64,000 nt of DNA from Chryseobacterium polytrichastri (GCF_900142445.1 NZ_FRAV01000008.1:1-64000); one strand, 5' to 3'. Positions 1 through 10,835 are shown, counted from the first letter of the stretch. Made by a program: numbers and translations. Notes: generated from the sequence alone by a model not told the origin.

Positions 1-268
1 AAGGAATATTGGTAAATACAGAGCAAGAGCAAAACCAATAGTTCCTAAAAATCAACGAAATAGCTTATGAAATACACTAACTTAATGACATTGGGCTTTA
101 GCCCGTTTTCACTTTAAATATAATCAAATTGGCTTTAGCCAAAACTTAAAAATATTTTGATAATACTACACTTAGATTCCTTTGGAATGACAAAAGGGAT
201 GGATATTTATTTTGTGTTTATTCGTGAAAATATTCGTGCTATTTGTGTTTAATGAAATGTAAAACAAA
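1..268. repeat. Intergenic DNA with dispersed-repeat fragments
   Basis: No convincing gene is seen here. The stretch carries short pieces of repeat families found elsewhere in the window: a GGCTTTAGCC-type palindrome occurs twice (about 93-103 and 131-141). A half copy of the TTCC..GGAATGACA family lies at about 173-191. A TTCGTG/TTTGTG block lies at about 210-255 and resembles the unit of the 92-bp array at 11.7-12.5 kb. Confidence 0.55.
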
Positions 269-292
269 AAAGCCCCTTAAAAAAGGAGCTTT
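269..292 (-). terminator. Intrinsic terminator of icd
   Basis: On the minus strand a hairpin with a 10-base stem (one G-T pair) and an A/T loop is followed by a run of seven T. It sits about 20 bases after the icd stop codon, as expected for its terminator. Confidence 0.8.
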
Positions 293-312
293 CATTATAG
301 TATATTCGAAAA

Positions 313-2598
<2,286 letters not shown>

Positions 2599-2614
2599 CT
2601 TATTTTACATAAAA

Positions 2615-2634
2615 AAAGAGGCAAAAGCCTCTTT
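2615..2634 (-). terminator. Terminator after the SusE-like gene
   Basis: This is a perfect 8-base stem, AAAGAGGC/GCCTCTTT, with a four-A loop, flanked by A-rich and T-rich runs on both sides. It lies just past the stop codon of the gene ending at 2641 and upstream of the icd promoter, so it separates the two transcripts. Confidence 0.75.
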
Positions 2635-2640
2635 AATTTT

Positions 2641-3759
2641 TTAGATTTGAACAATTGTATATGTTCCTGTAGCATCAAAATTAATTGTAAAAGTAAGTTT
2701 ATAATTTTTAAGAGTTGAATTGGCTCCTGGGAAAGAAATGTCCTGCCCATTTATATCAAAGTTTCCGTCACTAAGATTGTCTCCAATTGTTTCGGTATTT
2801 CCACCACCCATTCCTAGATTTATTTTAAATTTAGTTAAGGAAGTTACGCCGTTTATTTGAATACTAAATGTATTTGTATTTACATCATACGTAATATTTG
2901 ATTGTGATGAAGGTGATGTTCCTGAAAAATAAATATATGGTGTAAAGTTGTAAATGTACGGTGTGTAAGCAGTTGTATTCCCAATCACACCTGTTGGCTT
3001 TATACTTATTTGATAAAATCCGTTTGAGGTAATATTGTAAGAGTTTCCATTAGGAACAAGTATATTATTTGTATTAGAGCCATATACCATAGCAGAAGTA
3101 TTTTGAGCTGTAATAAATTTTATCTGAGAATTTGCAGGAAAATATTTATAACCATATTTTTCATTAGAGTTTACCCTTAATAATTCTGCATTTGAAGCAT
3201 TGAAGGAATTATAAGAGCCGTACAAGTATAAATTTTGAGGTAAATTATTATTACTTCCGGATTGAGCTTGTGGTAAACTCATTGTTCCTCCGTCATTCAC
3301 GCCCAAAATATAACTTGTTCCATTTGGAGAAACAAGCGTAATTCCCTGTCCTGCCCCTGTCACAACAGTTTTGCTCACTTGAGAATAAGGAACACTCATC
3401 AATTGATTTACCCCAACATTAGTATAATTAGAACCACCTTGAGGATCCATTTCTACTTTTACAAATTTTGTATTTGTTCCCCAGTTGATTCCTCCGAAAC
3501 TTCCTGTTGTAGCTGTTCCTTGTCCAATATTTAAATTAACCAAACCTTTTGAGTTGGTTGTTTTACTTTGAGTTTCAGTATATAAAACCGTTCCTGTTGC
3601 AGAATTGTCTAAGATACTTATTCTCAAAGCAACGTTTCCGTTGACAATTGGAGCTCCTGAAGCATTAAAAGCAATCGTTTGGTAACTAAAAGCTTGTGGA
3701 ACTTGTGCACTTAATAAAGAGGCGATAAATAATCCTATAGTAGCGTATAATTTTTTCAT
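2641..3759 (-). CDS. Secreted SusE/SusF-like protein of unknown function
   Basis: The 372-residue product has a signal peptide (MKKLYATIGLFIASLLSAQ). An N-terminal domain (about 20-130) has the PQAFSYQTIAFNASGAPI pattern common at the start of secreted flavobacterial proteins. The C-terminal half (about 175-370) has the LYLYGSYNSFN...Y motif of SusE/SusF-type outer-membrane glycan-binding domains. No SusC/SusD genes are nearby, so a polysaccharide role is only an inference. It lies 13 bases downstream of the T9SS-sorted gene and is probably co-transcribed with it. The low-complexity N/S/G/T-rich composition is typical of surface proteins. Confidence 0.7.
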   Translation of the reverse strand: MKKLYATIGLFIASLLSAQVPQAFSYQTIAFNASGAPIVNGNVALRISILDNSATGTVLYTETQSKTTNSKGLVNLNIGQGTATTGSFGGINWGTNTKFVKVEMDPQGGSNYTNVGVNQLMSVPYSQVSKTVVTGAGQGITLVSPNGTSYILGVNDGGTMSLPQAQSGSNNNLPQNLYLYGSYNSFNASNAELLRVNSNEKYGYKYFPANSQIKFITAQNTSAMVYGSNTNNILVPNGNSYNITSNGFYQISIKPTGVIGNTTAYTPYIYNFTPYIYFSGTSPSSQSNITYDVNTNTFSIQINGVTSLTKFKINLGMGGGNTETIGDNLSDGNFDINGQDISFPGANSTLKNYKLTFTINFDATGTYTIVQI

Positions 3760-3772
3760 GTTTGATTAGTTT

Positions 3773-4225
3773 TTAAGGTTTTTTGATAATTTTAATAGGT
3801 TTTATGTCTGGATTCTTGAAAGAGATCATGTAAACTCCCTGATTTAATGTTCTTAAATCTAATTTGTCAGATTCTAATTTTGTTTTTAAAACAAGCCTAC
3901 CTGAAACATCATAGACTTCAACATCATCAATTTTTGTTTTTGAATTTAATTTCACATAAACAAAATCAGTTGTGGGATTTGGATAAATCTTTACAGTCTC
4001 TTTTTCGAGTTCACTTACTCCTAAAACTTGTAAAACAGTTTGATAAAGCATTCCCATTGTTCCTGAATTATTTTGATCAGGATCAGTTGGGATCACATAG
4101 ATTTCCCCAACGGAATGCGTAAAGTTATCCGCAGAAACAGCTCCAGAATTGATATTCCCAATAATAGATTGGGCAAATCCAAAAAACGGGACTGCGAATA
4201 ATAGTAAAGTAATTTTTCTTCGCAT
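3773..4225 (-). CDS. Small secreted protein with type IX sorting domain
   Basis: The 150-residue protein has a signal peptide (ending near FFGFAQ) and a short unique region (20-75). It ends in a type A T9SS C-terminal sorting domain (about 78-150), with the hallmarks KIYPNPTTDFVYV, VYDVSGRLV, LNQGVYMISF and KIIKK. Proteins of this class cross the outer membrane through the type IX system and lose this domain on the surface. The cargo part is very short for a T9SS substrate, and its function cannot be told. It is the first gene of a likely two-gene operon with the SusE-like gene. Confidence 0.8.
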   Translation of the reverse strand: MRRKITLLLFAVPFFGFAQSIIGNINSGAVSADNFTHSVGEIYVIPTDPDQNNSGTMGMLYQTVLQVLGVSELEKETVKIYPNPTTDFVYVKLNSKTKIDDVEVYDVSGRLVLKTKLESDKLDLRTLNQGVYMISFKNPDIKPIKIIKKP

Positions 4226-4334
4226 GGTTATTATTTTTTAGGAAAGCGAATATAAATAAAATTTCACATAAAAACTGATTGTTAGTTTTAAGTAATTTTA
4301 TTTTCACTTTAAGAATTATTTAACCTTCAAACAA

Positions 4335-4366
4335 TTGAAAAATCTTCCTAATTTTCATTAAATTTG
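4335..4366 (+). promoter_or_regulatory. Promoter of tpx
   Basis: TTG at 4335-4337 and TAAATTTG at 4359-4366 are separated by 21 bases, within the range tolerated for the flavobacterial -33/-7 promoter. The leader to the ATG at 4387 would be about 16 bases. Confidence 0.65.
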
Positions 4367-4386
4367 AAAAACTTAAAAAATAAATT

Positions 4387-4884
4387 ATGTCTAATATTAC
4401 CTTAAAAGGAAACGCAGTAAACACAATAGGAACTTTACCATCAGTAGGAGCTACAATCAATGATTTTGCTTTGGTAGATTCAACTTTAAATGTAAAAACA
4501 TTAGAAAGCTTTGCAGGAAAGAAAAAAGTATTCAATGTTTTCCCAAGTATTGATACGCCAACTTGTGCGTCTTCTGCAAGAAAATTCAACGAGCAAGCTT
4601 CAAGCTTAGAGAATACAGTAGTAATCAATGTTTCTAAAGATTTACCTTTTGCATTAGGCAGATTCTGTGCTGCTGAAGGATTGAATAATGTAGAAACACT
4701 TTCAGATTTCAGAAGTAGTTTTGGAGATGATAATCAATTAACAATTGCAGACTCTCCATTGAAAGGACTTTTAAGCCGTGCAGTAATTGTAACTTATGCT
4801 GATAATAAAGTAGTGTATACTGAGCAAGTTTCAGAAATTGCTGATGAACCCAATTATGAAGCAGCTCTTTCTGCATTAAAATAA
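4387..4884 (+). CDS. tpx: Thiol peroxidase (atypical 2-Cys peroxiredoxin)
   Basis: The enzyme reduces hydrogen and lipid peroxides using thioredoxin. The 165-residue length is standard for Tpx. The peroxidatic cysteine is Cys60 in the motif PSIDTPTCA and the resolving cysteine is Cys94 in GRFCAAEG, the usual Tpx spacing. No signal peptide is present. It is transcribed alone from its own promoter and followed by a hairpin terminator. Confidence 0.95.
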   Translation: MSNITLKGNAVNTIGTLPSVGATINDFALVDSTLNVKTLESFAGKKKVFNVFPSIDTPTCASSARKFNEQASSLENTVVINVSKDLPFALGRFCAAEGLNNVETLSDFRSSFGDDNQLTIADSPLKGLLSRAVIVTYADNKVVYTEQVSEIADEPNYEAALSALK

Positions 4885-4907
4885 TAAAGAACTAAAATTC
4901 TTATAAA

Positions 4908-4937
4908 AAAGCCTTGCGAAGTTATTTGCAAGACTTT
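4908..4937 (+). terminator. Terminator of tpx
   Basis: A 10-base stem, AAAGCCTTGC paired with GCAAGACTTT (one G-T pair), has a 10-base loop and is followed by seven T. Confidence 0.8.
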
Positions 4938-5060
4938 TTTTGAATTAAAAAATTACTTAGGATGATTAGATAATATTTTAAATCAAATTATTTTTAGTTG
5001 TAGGTAACATCTATTAAGTTTAGTGTGTAATTTTACTGTACTAAATTTAATATTATCATT

Positions 5061-5750
5061 ATGGAAAAAAAAGATTTAACCATTATTTTGGTACACGGAG
5101 CTTGGGGAGATGGCTCACATTGGCAGTACGTTATTCCGTCGCTTACAAAAGCAGGATATAAAGTGAGAAGTGTTCAAAATCCTTTAACTTCCCTTCAAAA
5201 TGACATTGATAAGACAACGGACCTTATTGATGTGCAAGAGGGGAAAGTCTTATTAGTAGGTCATTCTTATGGAGGAGCAGTGATTTCCGGAGCAGGAAAT
5301 CATGACAAAGTAGTGGGGCTGGTATATGTTGCAGCTTTTGCTCCAGATGCAGGAGATAGCTTAGGATCACTTTTAGGCAGAAGAGAGTCAAAGGGAGGGG
5401 CGAGTATTTATCCTGATAGCAAAGGTTTTTTATGGATTAAATATGATGAGTTTCATTCAGCTTTTTGTCAGGATTTGGATGAAGAAAAAGCGTTAGTGAT
5501 GTCATTATCTCAAAAACCTGTTCATAGTCAGTGTTTTGGTGATACTGGTGGAGAGCCTGCTTGGAAACAAAAACCAAGTTGGTATCAAATTTCATCGAAT
5601 GACCATATGATTCCTGCAGAAACCCAAAAAGAAATGGCAGAACATATACAGGCTAAAAAAATAATTTCTTTAGATGCTGGGCATGCTTCAATGGCATCAC
5701 ATCCAAACGAAATATCACAATTAATTTTAGAGGCAGCAGCATCTCTATAA
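5061..5750 (+). CDS. Alpha/beta hydrolase, EstC/salicylate-esterase-like
   Basis: The 229-residue cytosolic hydrolase has the alpha/beta hydrolase_6 pattern: the oxyanion region LVHGAWGDGSHW near the N-terminus and nucleophile Ser69 in VGHSYGG. The likely acid is Asp181 (SSNDHMIP) and the likely base is His208 (DAGHASM). This family includes plant methylesterase-like and bacterial esterases acting on small aromatic or polyketide esters. The substrate here is unknown. It is monocistronic, with a terminator hairpin downstream. Confidence 0.85.
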   Translation: MEKKDLTIILVHGAWGDGSHWQYVIPSLTKAGYKVRSVQNPLTSLQNDIDKTTDLIDVQEGKVLLVGHSYGGAVISGAGNHDKVVGLVYVAAFAPDAGDSLGSLLGRRESKGGASIYPDSKGFLWIKYDEFHSAFCQDLDEEKALVMSLSQKPVHSQCFGDTGGEPAWKQKPSWYQISSNDHMIPAETQKEMAEHIQAKKIISLDAGHASMASHPNEISQLILEAAASL

Positions 5751-5772
5751 ATACATCGTTGTAAAAATAATT

Positions 5773-5815
5773 AAAAGGCCTTGTGATGATGTTATATATT
5801 TTCGCAAGGCTCTTT
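5773..5815 (+). terminator. Terminator after alpha/beta hydrolase gene
   Basis: This is an imperfect hairpin (AAAGGCCTTGTGA pairing with TCGCAAGGCTCTTT) followed by a T-rich tract, of the same style as the tpx terminator. Confidence 0.65.
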
Positions 5816-5841
5816 ATTTTAAAATTTAAGCTAAATGTATA

Positions 5842-6225
5842 ATGAAAGCACAACAAATTATCCCAATTCTCAGAATTTTCGATTACCAAAAAACAATAGA
5901 GTTTTATATTGACTGGCTTGGTTTTGAAATCGTTTGGGAGCATCATTTCGAAGAGAATACTCCTGTTTATATGGAAGTGAAAAAAGATAATATTATTCTT
6001 CACTTAAGCGAGCACCATGGTGATGGAACTCCTGGAAGCAGAGTTTTTATATGGGCTGAAGGGATAGCAGACTATCATAAAGAATTGATTGATGAAAAAT
6101 ACAAATACAACCGTCCCGGATTGGAGAAAACCTTTTACGATGCCATTTCTTTCACTGTTGATGATCCTTTCGGAAATAAGGTTATTTTCAATGAAAAAGT
6201 TGATAAAGAAGAGCATAAAGATTGA
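5842..6225 (+). CDS. Glyoxalase-superfamily (bleomycin-resistance-like) protein
   Basis: The 127-residue single VOC-type domain has the N-terminal ILRIFDYQKTIEFYIDWLGF and the C-terminal DPFGNKVIFNE of the bleomycin-resistance/glyoxalase fold. Members either bind and sequester drugs or carry out metal-dependent chemistry, and no substrate can be assigned. The start at 5842 gives the family-typical short N-terminus. Confidence 0.75.
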   Translation: MKAQQIIPILRIFDYQKTIEFYIDWLGFEIVWEHHFEENTPVYMEVKKDNIILHLSEHHGDGTPGSRVFIWAEGIADYHKELIDEKYKYNRPGLEKTFYDAISFTVDDPFGNKVIFNEKVDKEEHKD

Positions 6226-6555
6226 ACGTTTGAGTTGAATCATTGATGTTTGTTTAAACACAAACAAATAAAGCGTAAACATCTGCGTAATCTGCAAAAT
6301 CAGCGAGAGATTATAAAAAGTAAGAAACAAATATCCGTGCAAATCAGTGGGAGCAAAAAACTCAAAATCATATCATTTCAACCAAAGGAGAAGTCTAGTT
6401 TAAATGACATTCTTTGCTGCAACTATTCTTTAATCAGAATGCCAAACGAAAATTATAGTACTAGAAATCATTAGTGACATTAGTGAAAAATATTTGTGCT
6501 ATTCGTGTTTACATAATCAAAATATCATCATAATAAAACTAACTTTACCACTTCA
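6226..6555. repeat. Intergenic DNA with dispersed repeats
   Basis: No gene is supported. It contains a copy of the ATCTGCGTAATCTGC...CAGCGAGAGA family at about 6281-6310. A related CCGTGCAAATCAGTGGGAG block lies at about 6334-6354. An ATTAGTG...TTTGTGCTATTCGTG block lies at about 6470-6512, just before the DUF763 gene. Confidence 0.6.
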
Positions 6556-7767
6556 ATGAAACGTTCAGGAACAGCAGATTTACCCCTTCACTATGGCAAA
6601 GTACCGCCATGGCTGTATGAGCGTATGTCAGTACTTGGACTTTCAATTATCGAGGTGATTTTAATGGATTATGGGAAAGATGAAGTAATCCGTAGACTAT
6701 CTGATCCTTTTTGGTTTCAAAGTTTTGGAGCGGTGATGGGAATGGACTGGCATTCTTCAGGAATTACAACTTCCGTGATGGGCGCTTTAAAACGCTCGAT
6801 CAATCCCAATTCACAATCGCTCGGAATTTATATTTGTGGCGGGAAAGGTAAGTTTTCCAGAGAAACACCATCAGAACTTCTTCAAATTGCAGATAAAACA
6901 GGTTTGAATGGAACAGAGTTGGTAAGAGCCAGTAGGTTATCTGCAAAAGTTGATAACACAGCGATTCAGGATGGATATCAATTATATTTACACAACTTTA
7001 TTGTATCAGATAATGGAAACTGGAGCGTTGTTCAGCAGGGAATGCATGAATCTGACGGAACCGCACGACGTTATCATTGGCATTCAGAAAATATAAAATC
7101 ATTTATTGAAGAACCTCATACAGGAATTAATGGAATTTCAAGAGGGGAAATTCTTAATCTTACCGATTCAGAAGCCTCGGAAAATCGAAAAGGAATTTTA
7201 GATATTTCTCATACTGATTCGGCGGAAATTATGAGTGATTTTTCAAGGTTAATTCTTCCTAATCATCATGATGTACAAGCTTCTGACGTGGATTTAAGAC
7301 GTCTCGGAGCACTTTTATATGTAACGCGTGAACAGCAACCTCAGAATTTTGAGGATCTTCTCCTGTTGGAAGGTGTTGGCCCACGTACGATGCAGTCTTT
7401 GGCTTTGGTGAGTGAAGTGATTCATGGGGCACCTTCAAGATTCAAAGATCCTGCAAGATTTTCTTTTGCGCATGGTGGAAAAGACGGTCATCCGTTTCCT
7501 GTTCCAACAAATGTGTATGATGAAAGTATTCAAATTCTTAAAACCGGAATTGAAAAATCTAAGCTCGGCAATTCAGATAAATTAAAAACGCTCAATAAGC
7601 TTCATCAAATTGTAGAAGCCACGGAAAAAGATTTTATTCCAAATTTTGATATTCAGGAAGTGATTGAAGAAGAGAGACAGAACTCCTGGAAATTCGGAGG
7701 GAAAACTGTTTTCGGGGATGCACAAAAACCAACTAAGCCTAAAGCTATTCAACTTTCTTTGTTTTAA
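6556..7767 (+). CDS. DUF763 family protein
   Basis: The 403-residue protein begins with MKRSGTADLPLHYGKVPPWL, the signature start of the DUF763 family found in archaea and scattered bacteria. A helix-hairpin-helix-like stretch (FEDLLLLEGVGPRTMQSLAL, about 268-287) suggests nucleic-acid contact, which is an inference. The biochemical role of the family is not established to my knowledge. It is preceded by repeat DNA and has no obvious partner gene. Confidence 0.85.
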   Translation: MKRSGTADLPLHYGKVPPWLYERMSVLGLSIIEVILMDYGKDEVIRRLSDPFWFQSFGAVMGMDWHSSGITTSVMGALKRSINPNSQSLGIYICGGKGKFSRETPSELLQIADKTGLNGTELVRASRLSAKVDNTAIQDGYQLYLHNFIVSDNGNWSVVQQGMHESDGTARRYHWHSENIKSFIEEPHTGINGISRGEILNLTDSEASENRKGILDISHTDSAEIMSDFSRLILPNHHDVQASDVDLRRLGALLYVTREQQPQNFEDLLLLEGVGPRTMQSLALVSEVIHGAPSRFKDPARFSFAHGGKDGHPFPVPTNVYDESIQILKTGIEKSKLGNSDKLKTLNKLHQIVEATEKDFIPNFDIQEVIEEERQNSWKFGGKTVFGDAQKPTKPKAIQLSLF

Positions 7768-7791
7768 AAATTAAAAACTATCGTCTTTTGT

Positions 7792-7866
7792 GTCATTCAG
7801 AACGAAACAAAGCGGAGTGAAGAATCTGTTTCTATGTTTAGAAATTCTTTTTCCGCCGGAATGACA
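7792..7866. repeat. TCATTC...GAATGACA palindromic repeat
   Basis: An imperfect inverted repeat starts with GTCATTCAGAACGAA and ends with CGCCGGAATGACA, enclosing GAAGAATCT/AGAAATTC arms. It belongs to the same family as the elements at 13716, 18650, 18847 and 31054. Confidence 0.7.
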
Positions 7867-7944
7867 GATTGAAAATATGTTTAATATTCCTTCATCAATT
7901 CCAATAAAAATTCTAATTTTAAAAAGCTTAAAAACATTGACTTA

Positions 7945-8535
7945 ATGACAAATAAAGCCTTAGAAATCTGTTATGATTTTCCATTTTTCTTATATGAAGA
8001 GCTGGAAGAGATCTTTCAGGCGCATGAAAAAATAACTTTCCAAAAAGGAGATGTTATTCTTGAAGAAGGAAAAACGGCTAATGAATATTATATTTTGGAG
8101 AAAGGTTTGGCCCGTTCATTTGTCAATGATTTTAATGGAAATGATGTGACCACGCATTTCTTTGCCGAAAACGAAATCGTTATTGAAGTTTCTTCGCTCT
8201 TTCAACGAATTCCAACACAGGAAAATATTGTTTGTATCACAGATTGTGAATGTTGGAAATTTGATTTTGATACTTTTCAGGAATTATTCCATAAAATCCC
8301 AAACCTCAGAGAATGGGGCAGAGCGTGGATGTCTCAGCAACTTTTCACTTACAAACAACGTTCAGTAGAGATGTTTACTTTGTCTGCAACAAAACGGTAT
8401 CTCAATCTTTTAGAGCAAAAACCTCAGGTAGTACAATTTGCACCATTGAAACAGATCGCCTCCTATTTGGGAGTTACCGATACTTCTTTAAGTAGAATTC
8501 GTAAGGAAATTGTCTCTCATCCAAATAAAATTTAA
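7945..8535 (+). CDS. Crp/Fnr family transcriptional regulator
   Basis: The 196-residue protein has an N-terminal cyclic-nucleotide-binding-like beta-barrel (about 25-120, ITFQKGDVILEEGKTANEYYIL). A C-terminal winged helix (about 150-190) has PLKQIASYLGVTDTSLSRIR as its helix-turn-helix. It lacks an Fnr-type N-terminal cysteine cluster. The effector is unknown; many flavobacterial members of this type do not bind cAMP. The VOC pair that follows on the same strand may be a target, which is an inference from position only. Confidence 0.85.
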   Translation: MTNKALEICYDFPFFLYEELEEIFQAHEKITFQKGDVILEEGKTANEYYILEKGLARSFVNDFNGNDVTTHFFAENEIVIEVSSLFQRIPTQENIVCITDCECWKFDFDTFQELFHKIPNLREWGRAWMSQQLFTYKQRSVEMFTLSATKRYLNLLEQKPQVVQFAPLKQIASYLGVTDTSLSRIRKEIVSHPNKI

Positions 8536-8611
8536 TTCTTGCCTTATGACAAGTTGATTTTCACAATGATTTGATAATTTTGATTGAAAGTTTAATACTA
8601 AAAATTACAAA

Positions 8612-9022
8612 ATGAAAATCAATCAAATTTACGTCAATCTTCCCGTTAAAGATATTCAGAAAACGAGAGTCTTTTGGACAGAATTAGGTTTTTCTATCAA
8701 CGAACAATTTTCAAACGAAAAAGCAATTTGTGTTGTAATGAAAGAAGATCATATTTATACAATGTTTTTAAAGGAAGAGTTTTTTCAGACTTTTACAGAT
8801 AGACCCATTGCAAAAGGAGAAACTACTCAAACCCTTCTTGCTATTGGTTTAAACAGTCGTGAAGAAGTTGATGATATGGTGAAAACGGCTATTGAAAACG
8901 GCGGCGCAAAATACAGCGAACCACAAGATCTTGGCTGGATGTATCAAAGAGCTTTTTCAGATTTAAACGGACATCAATGGGAAGTCATGTTTGCTGATAT
9001 GTCTAAAATTTCAACAGAATAA
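8612..9022 (+). CDS. VOC family protein, tandem paralogue 1
   Basis: This 136-residue glyoxalase/extradiol-dioxygenase-fold protein carries MKINQIYVNLPVKDIQKT at its start and DLNGHQWEVMFADMS at its end. It is a clear duplicate of the next gene, with about two thirds of residues shared by eye. The duplication includes the leader sequence just before the ATG. The conserved C-terminal motif resembles those of fosfomycin-resistance/glyoxalase relatives, but the catalytic role is unknown. Confidence 0.8.
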   Translation: MKINQIYVNLPVKDIQKTRVFWTELGFSINEQFSNEKAICVVMKEDHIYTMFLKEEFFQTFTDRPIAKGETTQTLLAIGLNSREEVDDMVKTAIENGGAKYSEPQDLGWMYQRAFSDLNGHQWEVMFADMSKISTE

Positions 9023-9048
9023 AATATCTAAAACTTAAAAATTACAAA

Positions 9049-9456
9049 ATGAAAATCAATCAAATTTACGTCAATCTCCCCGTTAATGATATTCAGAAAA
9101 CGAAAGAATTCTGGACAAATATTGGATTCTCAATCAATGAACAATTTTCTGATGAAAAAGCAGTTTGTGTTGTTATGAGTGACAATATTTATGTGATGTT
9201 TTTGACGGAAGAATATTTCCAGACTTTTTCCGAGAGACCTGTTCCAAAAGGTGATACTACTCAGGTCTTGGTGGCTATTGGTTTAGACAGTCGTGAAGAA
9301 GTTGATCAGGTAGTAAATGCAGCTGTTGAAAACGGAGCTTACCAGCATGAAGAACCACAAGATTACGGATGGATGTATCAAAATTCTTTTTGGGATATCA
9401 ACGGACATGGCTGGAATGTGACGTTTGCAGATCTTTCTCAACTTCCTACAAAATAA
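9049..9456 (+). CDS. VOC family protein, tandem paralogue 2
   Basis: This 135-residue paralogue of the preceding gene starts 27 bases after its stop. The bases around the start (TTACAAAATGAAAATCAATC) are identical in both copies, showing a segmental duplication. It carries DINGHGWNVTFADLS at the C-terminus. It probably shares transcription with the first copy. The two copies differ in several surface loops, so substrate divergence is possible. Confidence 0.8.
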   Translation: MKINQIYVNLPVNDIQKTKEFWTNIGFSINEQFSDEKAVCVVMSDNIYVMFLTEEYFQTFSERPVPKGDTTQVLVAIGLDSREEVDQVVNAAVENGAYQHEEPQDYGWMYQNSFWDINGHGWNVTFADLSQLPTK

Positions 9457-9520
9457 AATAAACGAGCCTCTCGCAAATTTGGTTGGTTAAGAAGATTTTA
9501 ATTCGTGTTTTCTATGCGAA

Positions 9521-9619
9521 ATCATCTGCGAAATCTGTAAAATCAGCGAGAGAAAAAACGTTATCTAAACCAAAATATTTTCACAAATAAGCACAATCAT
9601 TTGTGTAATCAGTGAGAGA
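9521..9619. repeat. Two copies of the ATCTGCG/GCGAGAGA repeat
   Basis: ATCATCTGCGAAATCTG...CAGCGAGAGA lies at about 9521-9554, and CACAATCATTTGTGTAATC-AGTGAGAGA lies at about 9590-9619. They are two direct copies within the 237-base gap between genes, and no coding potential is seen. Confidence 0.65.
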
Positions 9620-9693
9620 AAACTTAATACAAATTTTTCCACAAAGAACATAAAATTCTGCTGGAGATACAATACACCCCAAATCCAAAAACT

Positions 9694-10146
9694 ATGAAAA
9701 ACGATGTTGAAATTGTAAAATGTCTGGTAGTCAGTAATTACAAAGTGATTTCTATGAATATTAATGATGTTTCACATGAAGAATCTATGATTTTTCCTAA
9801 TGGTGAAGCCAATTGTATGAATTGGGTATTAGGTCATTTAATTTACATAAGAAATGCTTTTCTGAATGTATTGGGTGAAGAATCAGTTTGGGATAATGAA
9901 AAATTTTCATGCTACAATAGAGGAGAAATTCCTTTAAATAGAAAAGATGAGTTTATAAGTTTTGAAGAACTGAAATCTTATCTGAAAGAATCTCAGAATA
10001 GATTTGAAACAAAACTAAATAGTCTGGAAAGAATTGATCCTTCAATAATTAATGATGTTTCAGGATTGTCTCTTCACGAGATTTATCATAGTGGCCAATT
10101 CGGTTATCTCAGAAGAATTCTCGGAAAACCTGGAGCAATAAAATAA
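9694..10146 (+). CDS. DinB family protein
   Basis: The 150-residue four-helix-bundle protein keeps the likely metal-binding histidine triad: His48 (NWVLGHL) and His128/His132 (LHEIYHSGQFGYLRRILG). This triad defines the DinB/YfiT metalloenzyme superfamily, whose known members are thiol-dependent S-transferases and hydrolases. Specificity is unknown. It is flanked on both sides by repeat DNA. Confidence 0.8.
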   Translation: MKNDVEIVKCLVVSNYKVISMNINDVSHEESMIFPNGEANCMNWVLGHLIYIRNAFLNVLGEESVWDNEKFSCYNRGEIPLNRKDEFISFEELKSYLKESQNRFETKLNSLERIDPSIINDVSGLSLHEIYHSGQFGYLRRILGKPGAIK

Positions 10147-10176
10147 GAAAGTAAGAATTATTCAAAAACCAATCTC

Positions 10177-10291
10177 GTAAATAAGCACAATCATCCGCGT
10201 AATCTGCGAGAGAAAAAACACTACCAAACCACAAATATTTTCAGAATAAAACCACACTCATCTGTGAAAATCTGTGAAATCCGTGGAAGCA
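10177..10291. repeat. ATCTGCG/GCGAGAGA repeat, two copies
   Basis: A copy with CACAATCATCCGCGTAATC-TGCGAGAGA lies at about 10187-10214. A degenerate copy with CATCTGTGAAAATCTGTGAA lies at about 10260-10279. The latter ends immediately before the leader of the next gene. Confidence 0.6.
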
Positions 10292-10310
10292 AAATAAAAA
10301 ATCAAACAAA

Positions 10311-10835
10311 ATGGATACACCAAAATCAAACAAATTAGACATCATCATTCCTGCATTTAGAGGTCACAGCCAAAGTTTTCTGATGGTTCTTGACGGAATT
10401 TCTGAGGAAGATGCTACGAAAAGAATTGAAGGAAGAACAAACCATATTATTTGGATGGTAGGCAACTTTCTCGATATGCGTTATGCATTGGGATTTGTAC
10501 TCGGGCTTCAGGAAGAATTTGAATTTAAAGACTTATTCTTTCAAGGAAAAGCGTTAGATGAAAGCTTAAACTATCCGTCATTACAAAATTTGAAAGATAG
10601 TTTTCATAAAATTTCGCCTCTTGTGTATCAAAGATTATTAGAAGCAAGTGATGAAGAATTAGACAAAGCATTTCCTATGGGAATGAATATCGATTTCTTT
10701 CCTGAAACTGTACTGAATTTTGTTGGAATGTGTATTGGTCGTGAAGATTATCTGAGCGGACAAATTGGATTAATGCGCAGAATTCTGGGATATGAAGGAA
10801 TGAAATATGATTTTGACAAAGATTTAAAATATTAA
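10311..10835 (+). CDS. DinB-like protein lacking the metal-binding histidines
   Basis: The 174-residue protein shares the DinB architecture and the closing motif SGQIGLMRRILG with the preceding gene. The three metal-ligand positions are changed: WMVGNF replaces WVLGHL, and GREDYLSGQ replaces LHEIYHSGQ, so His is replaced by Asn, Arg and Leu. It is probably a non-catalytic or ligand-binding relative. It ends 3 bases before the start of the downstream hydrolase gene and is likely co-transcribed with it. Confidence 0.75.
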   Translation: MDTPKSNKLDIIIPAFRGHSQSFLMVLDGISEEDATKRIEGRTNHIIWMVGNFLDMRYALGFVLGLQEEFEFKDLFFQGKALDESLNYPSLQNLKDSFHKISPLVYQRLLEASDEELDKAFPMGMNIDFFPETVLNFVGMCIGREDYLSGQIGLMRRILGYEGMKYDFDKDLKY

